Source of the DNA: Heterocephalus glaber
Taxonomy: Eukaryota; Chordata; Mammalia; Rodentia; Bathyergidae
Assembly (NCBI RefSeq): GCF_000247695.1
Contig: NW_004624796.1
Location: 167,049 to 231,048, forward strand
Direction of reading: 5' to 3'
Length of the DNA stretch: 64,000 nt
Shown: positions 24,721 to 39,500 of the stretch, in pieces
Layout of the letters: every line of letters starts with the position of its first letter
Numbering within the stretch: the stretch's first letter is position 1
Position numbers and translations under genes: made by a program
Notes under the pieces: generated by a model
What the model saw: the letters and a program-made list of their open reading frames with translations, nothing else
What the model was told of the DNA's origin: nothing
Databases searched by the model: none

Positions 24721-27326
24721 TAATGCTGTGGTAGGCCCTAGTCTCTAGTGAGCCTGTGCCTCGGCCTGGACCTGCCGGCTCCTCAGTTCCCTCCCTCCAC
24801 AAGTCAGACAGGAAGGCCCTGGGGGCCACTGTTGAGTATTTCTTTACCCTCACAGGGAAAGCTGGGGGATCTGAAGTTGGCTCTTTCCCCATTTGGCAGG
24901 TAGATTTGGCTCTCATAAAAAGCCAAAATAAACTGGACTTGGTAAAATAGTTTTTTTAAATGGAGGTCTTGGATAGTAAGAACAGATGCTTCAGAGAGTG
25001 GTTATTTTTGTCTTCTTGCTTTTCAGGTGTGTATTTGCTTTGTAACTTTTGGTTTTCTGATGGATCTAAGAAGGGTTTTTACTTTCAGTTTGTTTACCTT
25101 CTGTCTTGTTATGCAGATAAAAGTAACAATTTCAAGTGCCTTCCTTGTCAGATTTGAAACGGAAAGTCTAATACTGTCAGTGTGTTCAGATTTTCTTTCT
25201 TTTATGAAGAATAGCTCTGAATTATATACTATAATTTCCTGAGACTTCACATCTTCTTCTTATCTTTCTATTACCTTAAAGAGGCCTCAGAAATTTACTT
25301 GGCTACATTTGGTCATGTAAAATGATTATCCCCAGAGCAGAAAGTCTATAAAATAAATGGGTTTCTATCAACTGACTGAGAAAAAGTGACCTGTGAGACA
25401 TTGCAAAAGAAAACACACCCACGCACAACTGTAGCCTAAGAGTTTAATCCCAATTATGCATTGTCTTAAAAGATGAGGTTATAAAATAACATATGTATAA
25501 CATATGTTATATATATGTACTATTGTATACTTTAAATCAGAAAGTAAATTATATATACTATTCTATATATATACTACAAATTATTGTATGCTTTAAATTA
25601 CTAATTTAAAATATAAATTAGTTCAGAAAAGTTGTGCATTGTGCAGTTTGGTTGCTTATGTTCCAGCTTGAGGACATGACGCATGTAGTCATAAGAAGAA
25701 GCAATTAAACAGGAATAAGTATTAGAAAGATGAGGCAAGTCTTGAAAAACTGTCAGTGTCAAAGTTATTTAATTTTCCAAATAGGCCTATGATGTCCCTT
25801 ATTTTAACAAAGACTTGAGATCAAGTTTTCATCATTTAGAATTAGAATGTTAACTTTATGTTCCTAAAAAAATAAAAAATAAAATATTTGTACATGTGTT
25901 ACCCAAAGTTAACATATTTAGTGATTCTTATGCTATTTTGCACATATGTGTTTACAAAGGATGCTTGAAAATTTAAAAGAATTGTAATTACCAAATTCAT
26001 TCAGTACCATAATATTGGTTTCAGAGAAAATATTTCAAAGCTTAGTTATATGTAAGTATGCCTTCTTTGCATGGGAAATATTTAAACAGTAATATATTAA
26101 TATTTTTAAGCTTCAAATCTGGCGAACATGGTGTTAGGTACAGGAAAACTGGATCAGCTCAATTGTTTCTCTGACTTCGTGACTCACTTGGGGCTGGGAC
26201 TCCACTTGGCTGTCTCTGGTCGTGTACAGTGAGCTCTTCAGAGGAAAGTCTTTTAAATGGGTTTCAATTATTGGCTAAGGGGAAAAAGCCTACCGAGATA
26301 TGATAAGTGGTAAAACAGATACAACTGCAGCTGTCCTAAGGGGCTTCCCACCTAATAAGATCACTGCTGTTACTGACACACAGAGCTTGCTCTTGGGTAA
26401 AGTACGTGCACGGTTTTCTGTCATCACCGCAATGCACTCGTCCAAGGAGAACCTGTCAGTGTCTCACCAGCAGAGGCGCGTTCCCCCGACCTCCTCCACC
26501 TCCCCACATCTGTCTCCTCAGCGTCCTTCCAGGCCGGGTCTTCCGTCACCTTCCTCCCAGCTGTCGCACAGGAGGCCTCACTGGCTTATTTCCTAGGAGG
26601 GTCTTGGCCCAGGAGTGAATGCTGAAACTGTGGGACAGAAGCACACAAATAATTAAACCAAGGGGCAAGAGCACACAGGCTGCGTGAGAATCGAATGGTG
26701 AAGCAGCAGAGTCTTCCCTCGTGAAACATGCTGTGTCTGGCCATCGTCCTTCCTCCTTCAGCAAGAGAAACTGCCCAGCCTCGGGACGGCTTCTGACCCA
26801 GACTTCTCTGCTCCTTTCTTCTCCCGCAGCGATGTTCTACCTAAAAGCCAGAGAGCGCTTGGCGTGCAGCGTTCTGCTCCCGGGAGTCTCCCAAATGCTG
26901 GGTCCTCTTGGGGGAGAGTCGCCCCTCTGGGCCTCGCGGTGGCTGGACTAAGTCGCTCCTCTGGGTAATCATTCATCCTCTCGGCCGACACTTCCTGGAT
27001 CTCTGAGCCCTGAGCCCTTGGATGGGTGGTCCCTTCGCATAAGCGCCTCCCTCTCTGGACTGCGTGCAGTGGGTTTTCTTTTTTCCTGAAAAGGTTAGAA
27101 GAACTCTGTCTGATGGTGACCTGATGACCGCTACTCTCTCTCGGAGGCTGAGAACTCCACGTACTCCCACCCCAGATGTGTCTGTGAAATGACTGTATCA
27201 CCCTTGTCCCCAGCCCAGCCTCCAGACTTATACACAAATCAGTTTTTAGTTTTAATGAGTCAAAAGCAAACAAACCGTGCAAGTAATAGATACAGTACTA
27301 GGTAAGAAGTTTTAGGGAAAACAATT
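24721..27326. other. Intergenic, 3' of AKR1C; GC-rich patch, no gene recognised
   Basis: 24.72-24.95 kb has an LTR-like look (ends near aaaataaactggacttgg) but I cannot place it. 25.47-25.62 kb is AT-rich and palindromic. 26.3-27.2 kb is clearly GC-richer than its surroundings and holds a 174-codon minus-strand ORF (26758-27282) of no known family. Confidence 0.4.
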
Positions 27327-27332
27327 TATATT
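27327..27332 (-). terminator. Candidate polyadenylation hexamer AATATA
   Basis: A minor-variant poly(A) hexamer lies about 185 nt downstream of the AKR1C stop. No canonical AATAAA was seen nearby on this strand, so the assignment is weak. Confidence 0.25.
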
Positions 27333-27513
27333 TTTCAAAATATGACAAAAAGTTAGTGTCCTTCTTCCAAATCTATGGTATGGTTCCACCATAGTATGAG
27401 TTGACAGCAAGCATGAACAGGTGAGAAGAAATGAGTCTAAACATCTGTATTTGAGACATCTCTTATATCCGTATCCACGCACAGGGGCTTCTGGGCGAAG
27501 TTAGGCTTCCATG

Positions 27514-27556
27514 TTAATAGTCATCAGAAAATGGATAATTAGGATGGGCAGCACCA
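27514..27556 (-). CDS. AKR1C: AKR1C exon 9 (coding part)
   Basis: Codes for the end of codon 310, residues 311-323 and the TAA stop (43 nt). The C-terminus is [10 protein letters not shown]. The acceptor is ttag. The 3' UTR continues to lower coordinates. Confidence 0.94.
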
Positions 27557-30500
27557 CTAAAACAAGAAAGAAAAATGCATAATATGAGGTTGACAACTGC
27601 ATTTTTAGAGGGGTAAAAATAAGTGATACCTATTTTCTTTATTAATTGGTTATAGAATTTGTAATAAATGAATTACTAGAAAATATGTTTTAAAGTTTTA
27701 TCTGAATTATTTCATTTGTATTCTTTAACAAAGTATTACCTTATTCTTTCTTATTTCAAATTTTCAATGAGAATGGATTCTGTTTATACCTTGTATAGGA
27801 CAAGGACAATTTCAGATATTGCTCAAAATAAATATATTTTATGCTATACACTTTCAGGCTAAAAATTTCAATTCCACGTCCATAATTCAGTAATTATTTT
27901 ACTTGCTGTCCCTTACACATAGCATATTGTGTTTGACTCAGAAATGGAAGGAATATCATTTATAAGATAGCTTTACATGCCCAAAGAGTTTACTGTATTA
28001 TTTATAAAACTTTATTCTTTAATAATGCAATGTATAAAGTGTTAAAATCACTAATTTTAAGTAATTAATTGTTAGAATTATTGCTTACTTGACCTCTTTT
28101 TTTCATAATGTTACTACCTTTTTCTTTACTCTTCTCTATATTATAAAAATATTAGCAAGGGTAATGTGTATTTACCTACTTTTGAGTACATGCGCTTTTG
28201 CATTGTGTAAATGCCCTTTCATACATTATCACATTTATTTCAAATAAGAATTAAAATTTCCACAGATAGAAGAGGTATATATTTCTTGTTAGGCTCAATT
28301 ATAATATCTGTCCTTTCTCATTTTCTACATCCTTAGTGCATGAAAGGGGACTAAGCTCTATTGATAGTTACAAATTCTCTCCAAGATGAGGCTTTTTTTG
28401 GTACAATCTTCCTCAGATTCCCTCTCTTCTTGATAACTTGGTCAGCCTCTCTGTTAAAATCTGCATGCTTCAGAAAATCACAACTAAGTGCTCAGTTAAT
28501 GTCCTCCATGGCAGCCTTTCTAAAGGCACACGGAGTGTTTGGGTTTTGAACAATTATGTGTAGTGAAAAGAGAGACATGAAATTATTAAACACACTAAAT
28601 TGCCTTATTCAGTGAAGAGTTTCAAACAAAGGAGATGAGAATTCTTGGTGTGGACCACAAAAGTAATGAAGATCCCTTTAATTTGATAGAAAATTGAACA
28701 GGTTAGGGGAAAGACGATTTAAACATGATTTCTGGAAAGGTCTAGACTGCACTGGTAATATCCACAGTGTGTATCCACAGGAGAGTTGCAGAATACAAAG
28801 GTGTACATGCAGTATGCATGCAGCAATGATTTTGGCTGATCTGGAACATTCCATGGAATAAGAAGTGCAGAGGTGCCTGAGTGGGCATCCAAGCTGACCC
28901 TGGTTCCACGCATCCTGTTGCTGGGTCAGAGAAGAGAACTTAAGAAGGGTTCCAGAAGCTCCTGTTTCATCCTAACTCGAACTGGTAACTTTCTTCCTAC
29001 TACTGAGGCAACTTTTAGCAACCATGTTATATCTCTTCTCAGAAAATAAATCGAAGCAACATATTTACCAAAATTACTTACATATCAAGGGTAATATATC
29101 GAACATTTTTGTTCAGGCCATCTAGGACTTTCATGTCCTCTGAAGTCAACTGGAATTCAAAAGCCTACCACATAAGTAGAAGAGTTCTATTATATTTACA
29201 TTGAATGTTTGCCAATCTAAAATTTTCAAATTAATCAGATTAAATAGTGCACAAAACCCCTAAAATATATGAAGACTTTCTAAAAGTTATTAAAAACAGC
29301 AGCAAGAAACTCAAATGAATAATGAACACCAGGTGAAAAATAAAAAGAAATCTATTCTTACATATAAAATATTAAAACTGCAGAACACTTCAAACAAAAA
29401 AATATTTCTAATAAAGGTAAGTAAAATCAAAGCTGCCATGATTCAAAGAGGACAGTGTCTTCTAACTATCCAGAATAATCTAGAGTCAAATTTTGAAATA
29501 TAAATTCAGTAATTTTCAGGATACAGTTGAATTTCCATATCCCATCAATGAACAGTTAGAAGGTAAAAGCTGTTCTTTTCAACATAAGCCAGGAATTGTT
29601 TGCGCAATGATGTCATGTTCAAAGAACCCAGGAACTGACTCAAATTATCTCATTGTCTCAGTTTGTGACGCTTTAAACATGAGAATGATTTTTATTAATT
29701 GTTAACATATTGAAATGAATGGATCATTAAATCTACAGTAAAAATTTATCAGAGACAATTTAAAATCTCAACCATATAACACTGATGAATCTAAGAGAAA
29801 TATTCTTTTAATTTTTCTGTAAATTAAAAAATTATCAAAATAAAAAATATTATCAAAAGATGATCAACATCATAGATTTCCTTGAATAAATCTAAATTTT
29901 CTGTTTCTAGATATGTCTTAGTGGAAAAACTTGTCAAACTTATCTTTTAATATAAAAGAGCACCTAAAAAATTGAAAATTTGTATCACAATCATGGATTA
30001 TAAACCTTAATATTGTCAAAATTTCTCTCCAAATATATCAACTGCTTCAATGGAACATAAAATAAACACTTAAAGAAAATTCGGTAGGTTCATAAAGTGC
30101 TTCTCCATTTTGTTTAACACAAGAATCACACAAGAATTGCCAAAATATTTCTAAATCAAGGAGTGAGTAATAAAATATTTTGTTACTCTGGGTAACAAGA
30201 CTGATTTTTTAAACATATTAAAATTAGAGAAAAGGAAATGTATCAGTTGATGAGAGGAGAGAGGTCTGAAATGTACTCATTGCTGCTGGTAACTGTGGAT
30301 AACCATTTGACAGTCGCGTATGTACATTTTATCCTTATGTTGCATAGCATTCACACACCAGAGTTGGAATAAAGACCAGTGTAAAAGGAAAGACAGTAAG
30401 CCTTGTAAGATGATATAGTAAACCCTGCTGTTTCCCCCAGATAGGAAAAGACATGATGTTTGCTGACCACCTGTAAAGGCACAGTGAGTTTGATTTTACT

Positions 30501-33500
30501 AAGAGAAGGAAATTTAATTCATGAAAACATAGCCTGTGTAGGGGAGGGAATTTCAATGCACATTTTGAATCTGAAAAGTCATTAATATCTAGAAGACATA
30601 AATGTGGCTGAGTGATTATAACAGTTGCCCCCCATACTTCTCATCTGATACTCTCCACACGTTTACACTTCTTCTGCTAAAAGGTGGTGTTCTGGGCCTG
30701 GTGGGGCATGCCTGTAATCCCAGCACTCAGGAGGCTGAGGCAGGAGGATCACCTGGAGTTTGAGGCCAACCTGGGCTACATAGTGAGTTCAAGGCCAGCC
30801 TGAACTACATAACAAGACCCTGTTTCAAAAAACAAAAAACCAAAAAACCAAAAAACCAAAAAAACAAAAAACAGAAGCTTCTTCAATCCTGACAAGCCTG
30901 TAACTTCCATTGGCTACTAGAACTTGACAGAATCAGTGACATACAATTTCTGACCTTAGCCATGAACTTTCCAAATATCCACTCTCCCTTCAGAAAATAT
31001 TGAGTAGGTGAAGCTTGAGTAGTTGAGTAGTAGATGAAACGTATGTAGAGGACGTCTGATGCTCCTCAGACCACAGCCCAGCCAATGCCTGGAGCAGAAG
31101 AGCCTCGGCATAGAGCAAATGCATGAGACAGAGATGTGTGTATAGGCAGAAAAACTGAGGGAGTGCAGGCACTACCAAGGTAGGGTTAAAATCATAGAAT
31201 TGTGAATCAAGCTAATAAGTGGTTTTGGTTCAAAGTCACCTTATTGAAAGTTGTTTGAATATACATATATGTTATACTTATATTAAAGTACAAGTATAAT
31301 AGGAAGTGGTCTAATAAATTCTTCTTATTTGAAAATGAAAAGATAATCAACTTAGAAAGTGAATATCTATGTGAATATTAAACTATATCAGTATTCAAGG
31401 ATACTTGAATATACACAAAACAAGACCATAATCATTTATAGACTGAAAGTCTTCAGAAATAGGGAATCCAATTTCTATTTCATAAAAAGAAGAAAAGGAG
31501 ATGTAACTTTCTCAGGACTATGGAATACATTACCACTGTAATGCTACAACTCAATTTTCCCAAATCTGCCCAATCTTAATTCTCTGCAGATCTGCAAGCA
31601 TCAGTGCTATTGTGGAGCAGGAGTAAACATTTATGAATGCACATGAAACACACATGTATATACCAGGAAAAATGACTTGACACAAAAATATTTTGGGAGC
31701 CTGCAAAGAAGCAAACATGAAAGATTCTGTGGAGGAGCCCTGATGCCTATGGGCCCCTCATCACCTGTATGTTTTCTTTGATTCTCTTCTCATTGAAACT
31801 CTTGGCCAGGGCCACAACCCCACGCTGCAGCTGGTAGCGAAGGGAAATCAGGGCTGGAGTTCTCTTGTACTTTTTTGCCATTGCACAAAGAACTGGATTT
31901 TCCAAGAGAACTAGGGAGCTCTGGTCTGCCCTGGAAGGAAAGACAGAAATGCTTAAATCCTGTTCCTATGTATTTGGGTCAGGCTTCTAAAACAGACGAA
32001 CTCTAGGCCAGGGAACTAGTAATACATGCATCTCTAGGATTTTCTCAGAAAGGCAAATTTTATCCCCTCCCTGAGCCAGTAGAGAGAGAACTCCAGGAAA
32101 CTCAATACTGTAATACTAACAATAGCTCATCAGCAATTGTGTAGATGTGATTCTTATTGCTTAATTACCATTTGTCCTCTCGATGGGATCCCAGAGTACT
32201 GTAGGCAACCAAAACAACATCTTCTGACTTGCAGAAATTGAGCAGCTTGCTCTGATTGAGATAAGGATGACATTCCACCTGTACATGGGCAGATAGAATG
32301 GCATCAAATCATATTCGATGACTACCTTAATATGTAAAAGACATGATAAAATAAAAAAGCCAAATAAAAGAAAAACCTATGCAATATGAAATTTGAATGC
32401 AAAATATCAATCTGAAGTAAAGATCCTTTTAAAAAATAAATTTGCTTCTTCGAATTCTCTTTGGATAGAATTCTCTCATATCATTGATAATTAAAGAAAG
32501 GTGATATAATTTACCTCATCTTACAGGAATTATTGTACTTTACTTTTTAGTGAAATTTTGTTTTGAAGCAAAATATGTAGGAAAATAAACGGAGTAGTTT
32601 AAAATGAACAAAATTATATGTAATTCCCCATAAAACAATTAATTCAGGAAAACAGAATTGAAAGATAATACAATATTATGCAAAAGTTGGACATGAAATA
32701 CACACTTAACCTGTAGACGACTGTCACCTGCATGTCAGTGGTAATGCAGTGCAGGGAAGCGTGCAGAAAGGAAGAGCTCTGACTCTAACCAGGTCAACCA
32801 GGTGTCCCAAACCATGGGGAGAGATCGTGGGGCAAGCTATCATTAAATCCATCATTAAACAGGCAATTTGTAGAGGAAGCAATTTAGGGTCAAAGGGTGT
32901 GAGGGAAAAGTCAAATTTAAACTTGGAATAGAGGAAGTAAGCATCAAATTTTACAAAACAACAATCTGATAATACTACTGACCAAACTTGCCTGGGTAAC
33001 ATGGGGAAAAGAACTGATGATTAGTGTAGGTTAAAAGAGTTTGAAAATATTACCAAATGTTGGGTGCTGTGCTACTAATATATCCTAGTTAAAAATGAGC
33101 TGAATAAGACATTTTAGAAAAAGAGTGGGAAATTTGAATATGGAAATTAAATGATAGAAGAGAAAAATTTTTTAACTTCCTTAGATCTAGTAATGGACTG
33201 TAACTATTTGGGAGGATATACAGTAATACCTTGGTTTATGAATGCTTCTGTTTGTAAACATTTCAGTTTGTAAACAAAATCCTTTGGCAAAATTGTGCTT
33301 TCATTTGCAAACTCCCACATCAGGTGACAAACACGACCACAACCATTTTCCGCCAAATTATAAAACAAATGAAGTTTGTAAACCAAGGTACCACTGTAAT
33401 TATTTTTGAGAGATTTTTTCTCACTCATGTCTCTAAGGATGGAAGGTTATATCTACAATTTACTTTGGACAAGTTCGGCCAAAAATTAAACATATATTTG

Positions 33501-36500
33501 TAGGTATACTAACATACCTTTACCTACATTGGCAACATGATAAAATGTCAACACTTTCAGATATAGGTGGGAAAATATGGGTGTTGTATAAAATTCTTCA
33601 AATCATTCTAAAGATTTAAACATGAGCATCATAAGAAAAGGGAGACAAACTAGCACATTAAGTTTTTAACACATATTTGAAAATAAGGCACTGTGTCATT
33701 ATGTACAAAATTCAAAGTACATTTTCCTATCATCATCCTTTACTCCAGGACTGAGAGTTGGTTAAAAAAAAAAAAAAAAAAAGAGCTGATGTAGGCACAG
33801 AATCTATGTGATTAAGCAGCAGATTTGATTAAAGAAAGTAGGGGGGGGATGGGGGTAGGGGAAAGGAAAGAAGGGAAGGAAAAAGTATGAGAAAAGAAGG
33901 AAAAACCAGAAACAAAGCTTTTGTAAATAGGGAGGGGTGGAGAGGTGGAACAGAGGGAAGGGGAATGGGAAAAACAAGAACTGAGATACATCATGAACAG
34001 GCACAAATCCCATGATGAGTGTGATCAAAATGTACACCTAAAATGGACCAATAAAGTTAATTTTAAAAAAGAAAAAGAAAGCAGGGGGAAGCTAAGACGA
34101 AATCAGGCAAAGGGCAGGTCTGGTAAGAGTTCCAAAACGCTGCTTTCATGCACAATTAGTATACAGATGACTTCTTTTCTCCAACCTGGAAGTCTTTCAT
34201 ATTTTACAGTTAATTTTCCCTGTAGCTGTGCCTCAGATCAAGACCTCTGATGCTAGAGGTGCCAGGATGAAGGAAGGAAGCATGAGAAACCCACACAAAT
34301 CTCTACCATACGTCTTATTTTCACTTCAGTGCACTTACTGTCCCTGCTACGTTCTTTGGCCTATTTTCTGACACACACTTCTCTCAACAGCACTTTCACC
34401 CGTTTAGTCTGCAGTCATCCTCCGTAGCTCACAGGGATGTGCATTTTCTTGAGATCTAAATACTACTTCAGCTCACTGAGATAACGTTTGCATTGCTAGA
34501 TTCTTACACAGAGCACAGCCCTACGGCCTCCAATCCTTTTTCATTAAGACTTCACAAACCAGAGATACAGTTAAGAGTTCTCCATATCTTCTGCTGTATA
34601 AAGTTAAGATGAATCAGAGAAGAAGACAGAGGGAGGCCCAGCAGTGACACAGAAAAATGGAAAGGAGCCCAAAAGAACAGGAAGCTGAGGGCGCTTACCT
34701 GGTTGCAGACAGGCTTGTACTTGAGCCCTGGCTTGTTCAGGATCATCTCCAGCTGCCTGCGGTTAAAGTTGGACACCCCGATGGACTTGGCCAATCCTGC
34801 ATCCTTACACTTCTCCATGGCCTGGGGAGGAAAAGATTACGAAGAATGATATGCGCAATTAGTTACATATTAATGTATATGCAAATAGTACTGTTAAAAG
34901 GAACACGTCAACAAAGGTGATTGGAATTGATGCTAAGAAAATAATGAAGATAAGGACAGTAAGAAAAAACTCTATATTCTTCTGAAGAAGTCAGAAATAC
35001 TATTTTTATATGGAGGAAAAGAGATGACTGTCTTTTCTTTTCCCAAATTACTCTGCCTCTCTTATATCGCAGTGACACAATTCTGCCCACCACGTCAGCA
35101 GAGCACCCCTCGTAAAGGTCAAGTGTTTCTTGATCCAGTAGTGCATAGCACATATAGGTAGTGTTGTGACCTAATAGTCTTTGTCTGTCCTTGTTCTCTG
35201 CCCCCCCGCCCCTTGTGCTCTCTCTTCCAAGTACTCACCTCCCAAGTGGCAAGGAGATCCACTGTATCAGCTATTAGTTTTCCATGTTCATCTGTTGGGA
35301 TAAGCTCCTCCCCTGGCTGGAACAGAAGCAGCGATTAGAGCCATTTCATGAAATTCTTATCTCCATCCATATCTATACTCCTTGGTAAATCTAGACTTGG
35401 GACACTAATCTTCAAAAAAAAAATAGGTGGAACAACATTTCAGAGTTATATTTCCAAAGTACTTTGGTTGTGGTGCTTTTAGGGATGTTTTAGGTGAAAG
35501 TTTCCATCTGTTTTTTAATGGCTTTTAAATATGTTAATTTATAATATGCACTTAGGTCCTTATGTGATGTCCTGGTTGATTTATTGCTGCTTTTCATATT
35601 CCTGTACTTTCCTCTGGAAAAATGGTTCTTTTAAAATGGGAAAATCTTAACTCAGGCTATAGAATCAATGTTAATCTCCATCCCTGAGTATGTGAATGGT
35701 CAAAAGTTAGGCATGTGAGTCAAAGCTGATCTGTGAAGGTCTTCTCTTCTTTTCTCTTCTTTCTTTCTTTTCTTTTTCATTTCTATTTTCAGTTATAAAA
35801 GAAGTATGAGATAGAATAAAAGGAAACATGGAAATAGGAAAGTAGATAGGACATTAGAATGTAAATGACTCCTCAAAATAAACTTGAACCATTTGTAGAA
35901 AAATGGATTTACCTCGAGACCATAATGTTAGAGGAAGTAAATCAGACACACAAGTTCAAAAGTCTCATGTTTTCTCTTATGTGAGAGAGCCAAAATATAA
36001 ATAAACTGCAAAAATAAGGATAGACACTAAGAAATAGTGAGATGAATCTTTAGCATATGGGAAGGGAACCGAATGGATGGAGGGAGGGAAGGGAGGGAAG
36101 ATTTTTTAAAAGGAGGAATTGTGAAGTGTTCTTTATATACACTAAGCCCTTATGAGGGATGTGATAATCATGAACTACAAACATGTATAAGAATATATAT
36201 GTCTGAAGGGTCCAAGAGATGTGGGGAGGGAGAGGGAAGCCGGGGGAAAGGCTTTAGAGAAGAATTTAGAAATGTCATGTACATGTAACAAACTCATGAT
36301 GAATGTAATCATCATGTACTACAAATATGTACCCATATAAAATAAAACAATAGTTTTCTCCAAAGTCAAAGGTAATTTCTGTTAGAAAACCAACCAACCA
36401 AACCAAAACCACTACCAGCCATGGATTCTGGAATTGCATAGAACCTGCAAGTGTTAGAGTAATCCATTTGAGTCCCTTCTAGGAAAAGAAGTTGAGATCA

Positions 36501-39500
36501 GCACAAATCCTGAAACCCACCCAGGAAGAATGACCAATGAATTTCAGGATAGTTTCTTTTCAGTATGATGTGTATGAACTCTTATCAGCAGCTTAATGTA
36601 GACTCTTTTTTGGTAAGGCATAGGATTAAGCATCCTGATGAAAAAAATATGATTCTAATTATAGGTAATATTTCAAATTAAACACTCCCTTAAAGTTCTT
36701 GTGTCTCATGGTTCATTATGTTCCAAAATCTCATACAGCAGCCTGCCAAGGGGTATGCAAAGTGTAAACATGGAAGAAAAGTGTAATAATTTTCATTTCT
36801 TCTATAGGTCAAAAAACTGGGATTGGTACAAATTCTGTTATTGCTCAATACAAAGCAGAATTTAGCATTTGTTTTCTTAGTCGTTATTATTTTAAAATAC
36901 TAAAACACATAGATTTACCAAGCACAGTCCATATGCTGGGTACTAGGATAAGATCTTTATGCATATTAACTAATTTAATCTCTTTTCTACCTTATAAGGT
37001 ATGTGATATAATTATTTTTATACATAAAAAGGAAGACAGGTTTTAAACCTACACCACATAATGCAGCCAACAACTGACAAGGAGTTTAAAACCACTCTGT
37101 GTGGCCTGCTAGTGCAGTGCCCTTAGCTGTTAGGCCACTTCTCATTTACTGAATTACAGTTCTGTAGGCTGTTCCTTGTCTAAATCTGTCCCGTGATTAG
37201 AAGGTAAACAAGAGGAGGGAGGGAGAAAGAAAGGGATAAGAAAAAAAAGTGAAAATAGAGGAAAAAAATGGAAACAAAGCTTTGTACATAGGGAGGGGAG
37301 GGGAGTGGAGGGGGAAATGGGATAAAATAAAACAAAAAACAGAAAATAAAAATGAAAATGAAGAAGGTAAACAATGAAAAAATGGGAAGAGTCCACAGAT
37401 TAAATTGAGGATGAAGGTCAATCCAGGCTCTTTTCAAGATTAATTTTGATGCTGAAAGATCCTGAGAGTCTCTCAAGTATCAATAATCATGAGCCTTTTT
37501 TAAACAAAGGGCTTGTCTCTAGTGCGGAAGGGGACTTGACAAAAACCGAAGAAACCTGTGGAAATACATGAGTGGGGCTCATAAAAAGAGATATTTCTGA
37601 AGATTATTTCCCACTTATCAATGTCCCATTTACACTACTCAACGAATTCTTTTGTATAAACTGGCTTGAAAAGTTTCCATAACACACAAATAATGTTTGT
37701 GTAAGTTTATAAAAGCCTAATTCAGTCAACCATGAAATTGACGGTCCTGCTGAATGCTGAAGTTAAATAGATCTAATGATGCAAGTTGCCTACCTTCATG
37801 GACACCGGGAAATGAATAAGATAGAGGTCCACATAGTCCAATTGAAGCTTTTTCAGTGACCTTTCCAAGCAAGATTGGACCAGCTGCGGTTGATGGAATG
37901 TGCTCCAAAGCTAGAGAGGTTAAAGAATGAAAGTTGTACAACACATTAAAAGAAGTATTGATTTCCTTTTTCCTAACCTTGAAACATTTTTCTACTGGTC
38001 AGAAACTGATGAACATAGGAAAAATACTAACATCTGCATTTCTCTAACATCTCATCTATTCATGTAAACTGTGTTATATGTTCATTATTATTAGCAAATT
38101 AATGAATAATGGAAGAAAATTACTCAAGATAAAATTTTTATCAAGTAATAATAATGATCATTTTTGAGTCTGTGTTCCACAGATGACCAAACAGTTTAAG
38201 AGTCTAATTCTCCCATCCATTCCAACAAATTGGAATGAATTAATACAAAAGATTTTGAACTTTTAATGTGTGACAGATTCAATAAAAGACAATTCAGTAA
38301 TGTCTTCTTTAATACCAAAGGAGTACTCTGACACAGTTCTCACTGATATTCACCATTAAGAAGTGATAAAGGTAAAAATTGATATTCAGACTGTTCACCA
38401 AATGTCAGACCCCCAATATGATAAAAGAAGCTGTAATCTGCTCAAGGTCTGTCTGACTACATCGTTCATGCTAAATCACAGTGCTTGGAGTTGAAGCTCA
38501 GAAACCGAAGGAACTTTACATTGGGGTTAGAAATGTGAAGGCGGCAACAACAAGAAAACCATCATCTCTCTCTGTTTTTAGCACTGGATGTTATATATAA
38601 ATACATGTGAGTAAACAATGGACCGATATATATATATATTATCAACGATTACTGATTAAATCATACAAATGTTTCTTCAACACATCACATTCCATTAAGT
38701 TGCACACCTGCACACAGTATGCACGTTACCTTTGAAGTGTAGAAGATGTCTTCTCTCTTCACAGTGCCATCTGCAATCTTGCTCCGAATGGCCTGTCCCA
38801 CCTCCTCTTCATTTTGGTAAAAATAAGCACAATCAATATGGCGGAACCCAGCATCTATGGCTAATTTGGTGGCCTCTCCAGCCTTGCTCTTGGGAACCTA
38901 GGAAGGTGTTCAAAGGTAGTGTTGAGAGATCCACATGATAGAGAGTTCTAGAACAAGCAGAGACTTCACAAAAACAGCTTTTCCTCATGTTTCCAGTTAG
39001 TCGTGCAGTTGTGATGAATACATGTTAGATTGATTTGGTCTTTCCTTCTTTGTAACAAGTATAGGGCATTCCAAGGACCCCTTTGGTCCCAGACAATTAC
39101 TGGTTGATCACTGGTAGAGGAGGTCTCCAGAAATATCCTCACATGCAATGATTTTCTGGAAGGACTCAGAGGATGGAGCACATATTTATAGCAATGGTTA
39201 ATATTCATACAGTGAGGTAATAAAATTAACACAGGAAAAGGACCATGAAATGAAGTATAGAAAAAATAGTCTCCTCCAAGTAACTTTAAAAACAACACCC
39301 TAAATTCCTCCAACTCTGAACGTAGAGGATATGTGGGAATTTTGTTCCAGAATGTCTCTGGAGACACATTTTCTCAGCCTTTCACTGAGGTGCTAGCTAC
39401 ATAGACTCCTCTGCTAGCACACCCTGATAGTCCAGTCTCCTAAGAGATAGCAGGGATGCACACATCCTATTATTTGTCCTAACAGTTCGGGGACGGACAG

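Noticed and set aside
26758..27282. 174-codon minus-strand ORF, one of the longest in the window
   Set aside because: No recognisable domain, biased residues of the kind GC-rich noncoding DNA gives, and no splice or neighbour context.
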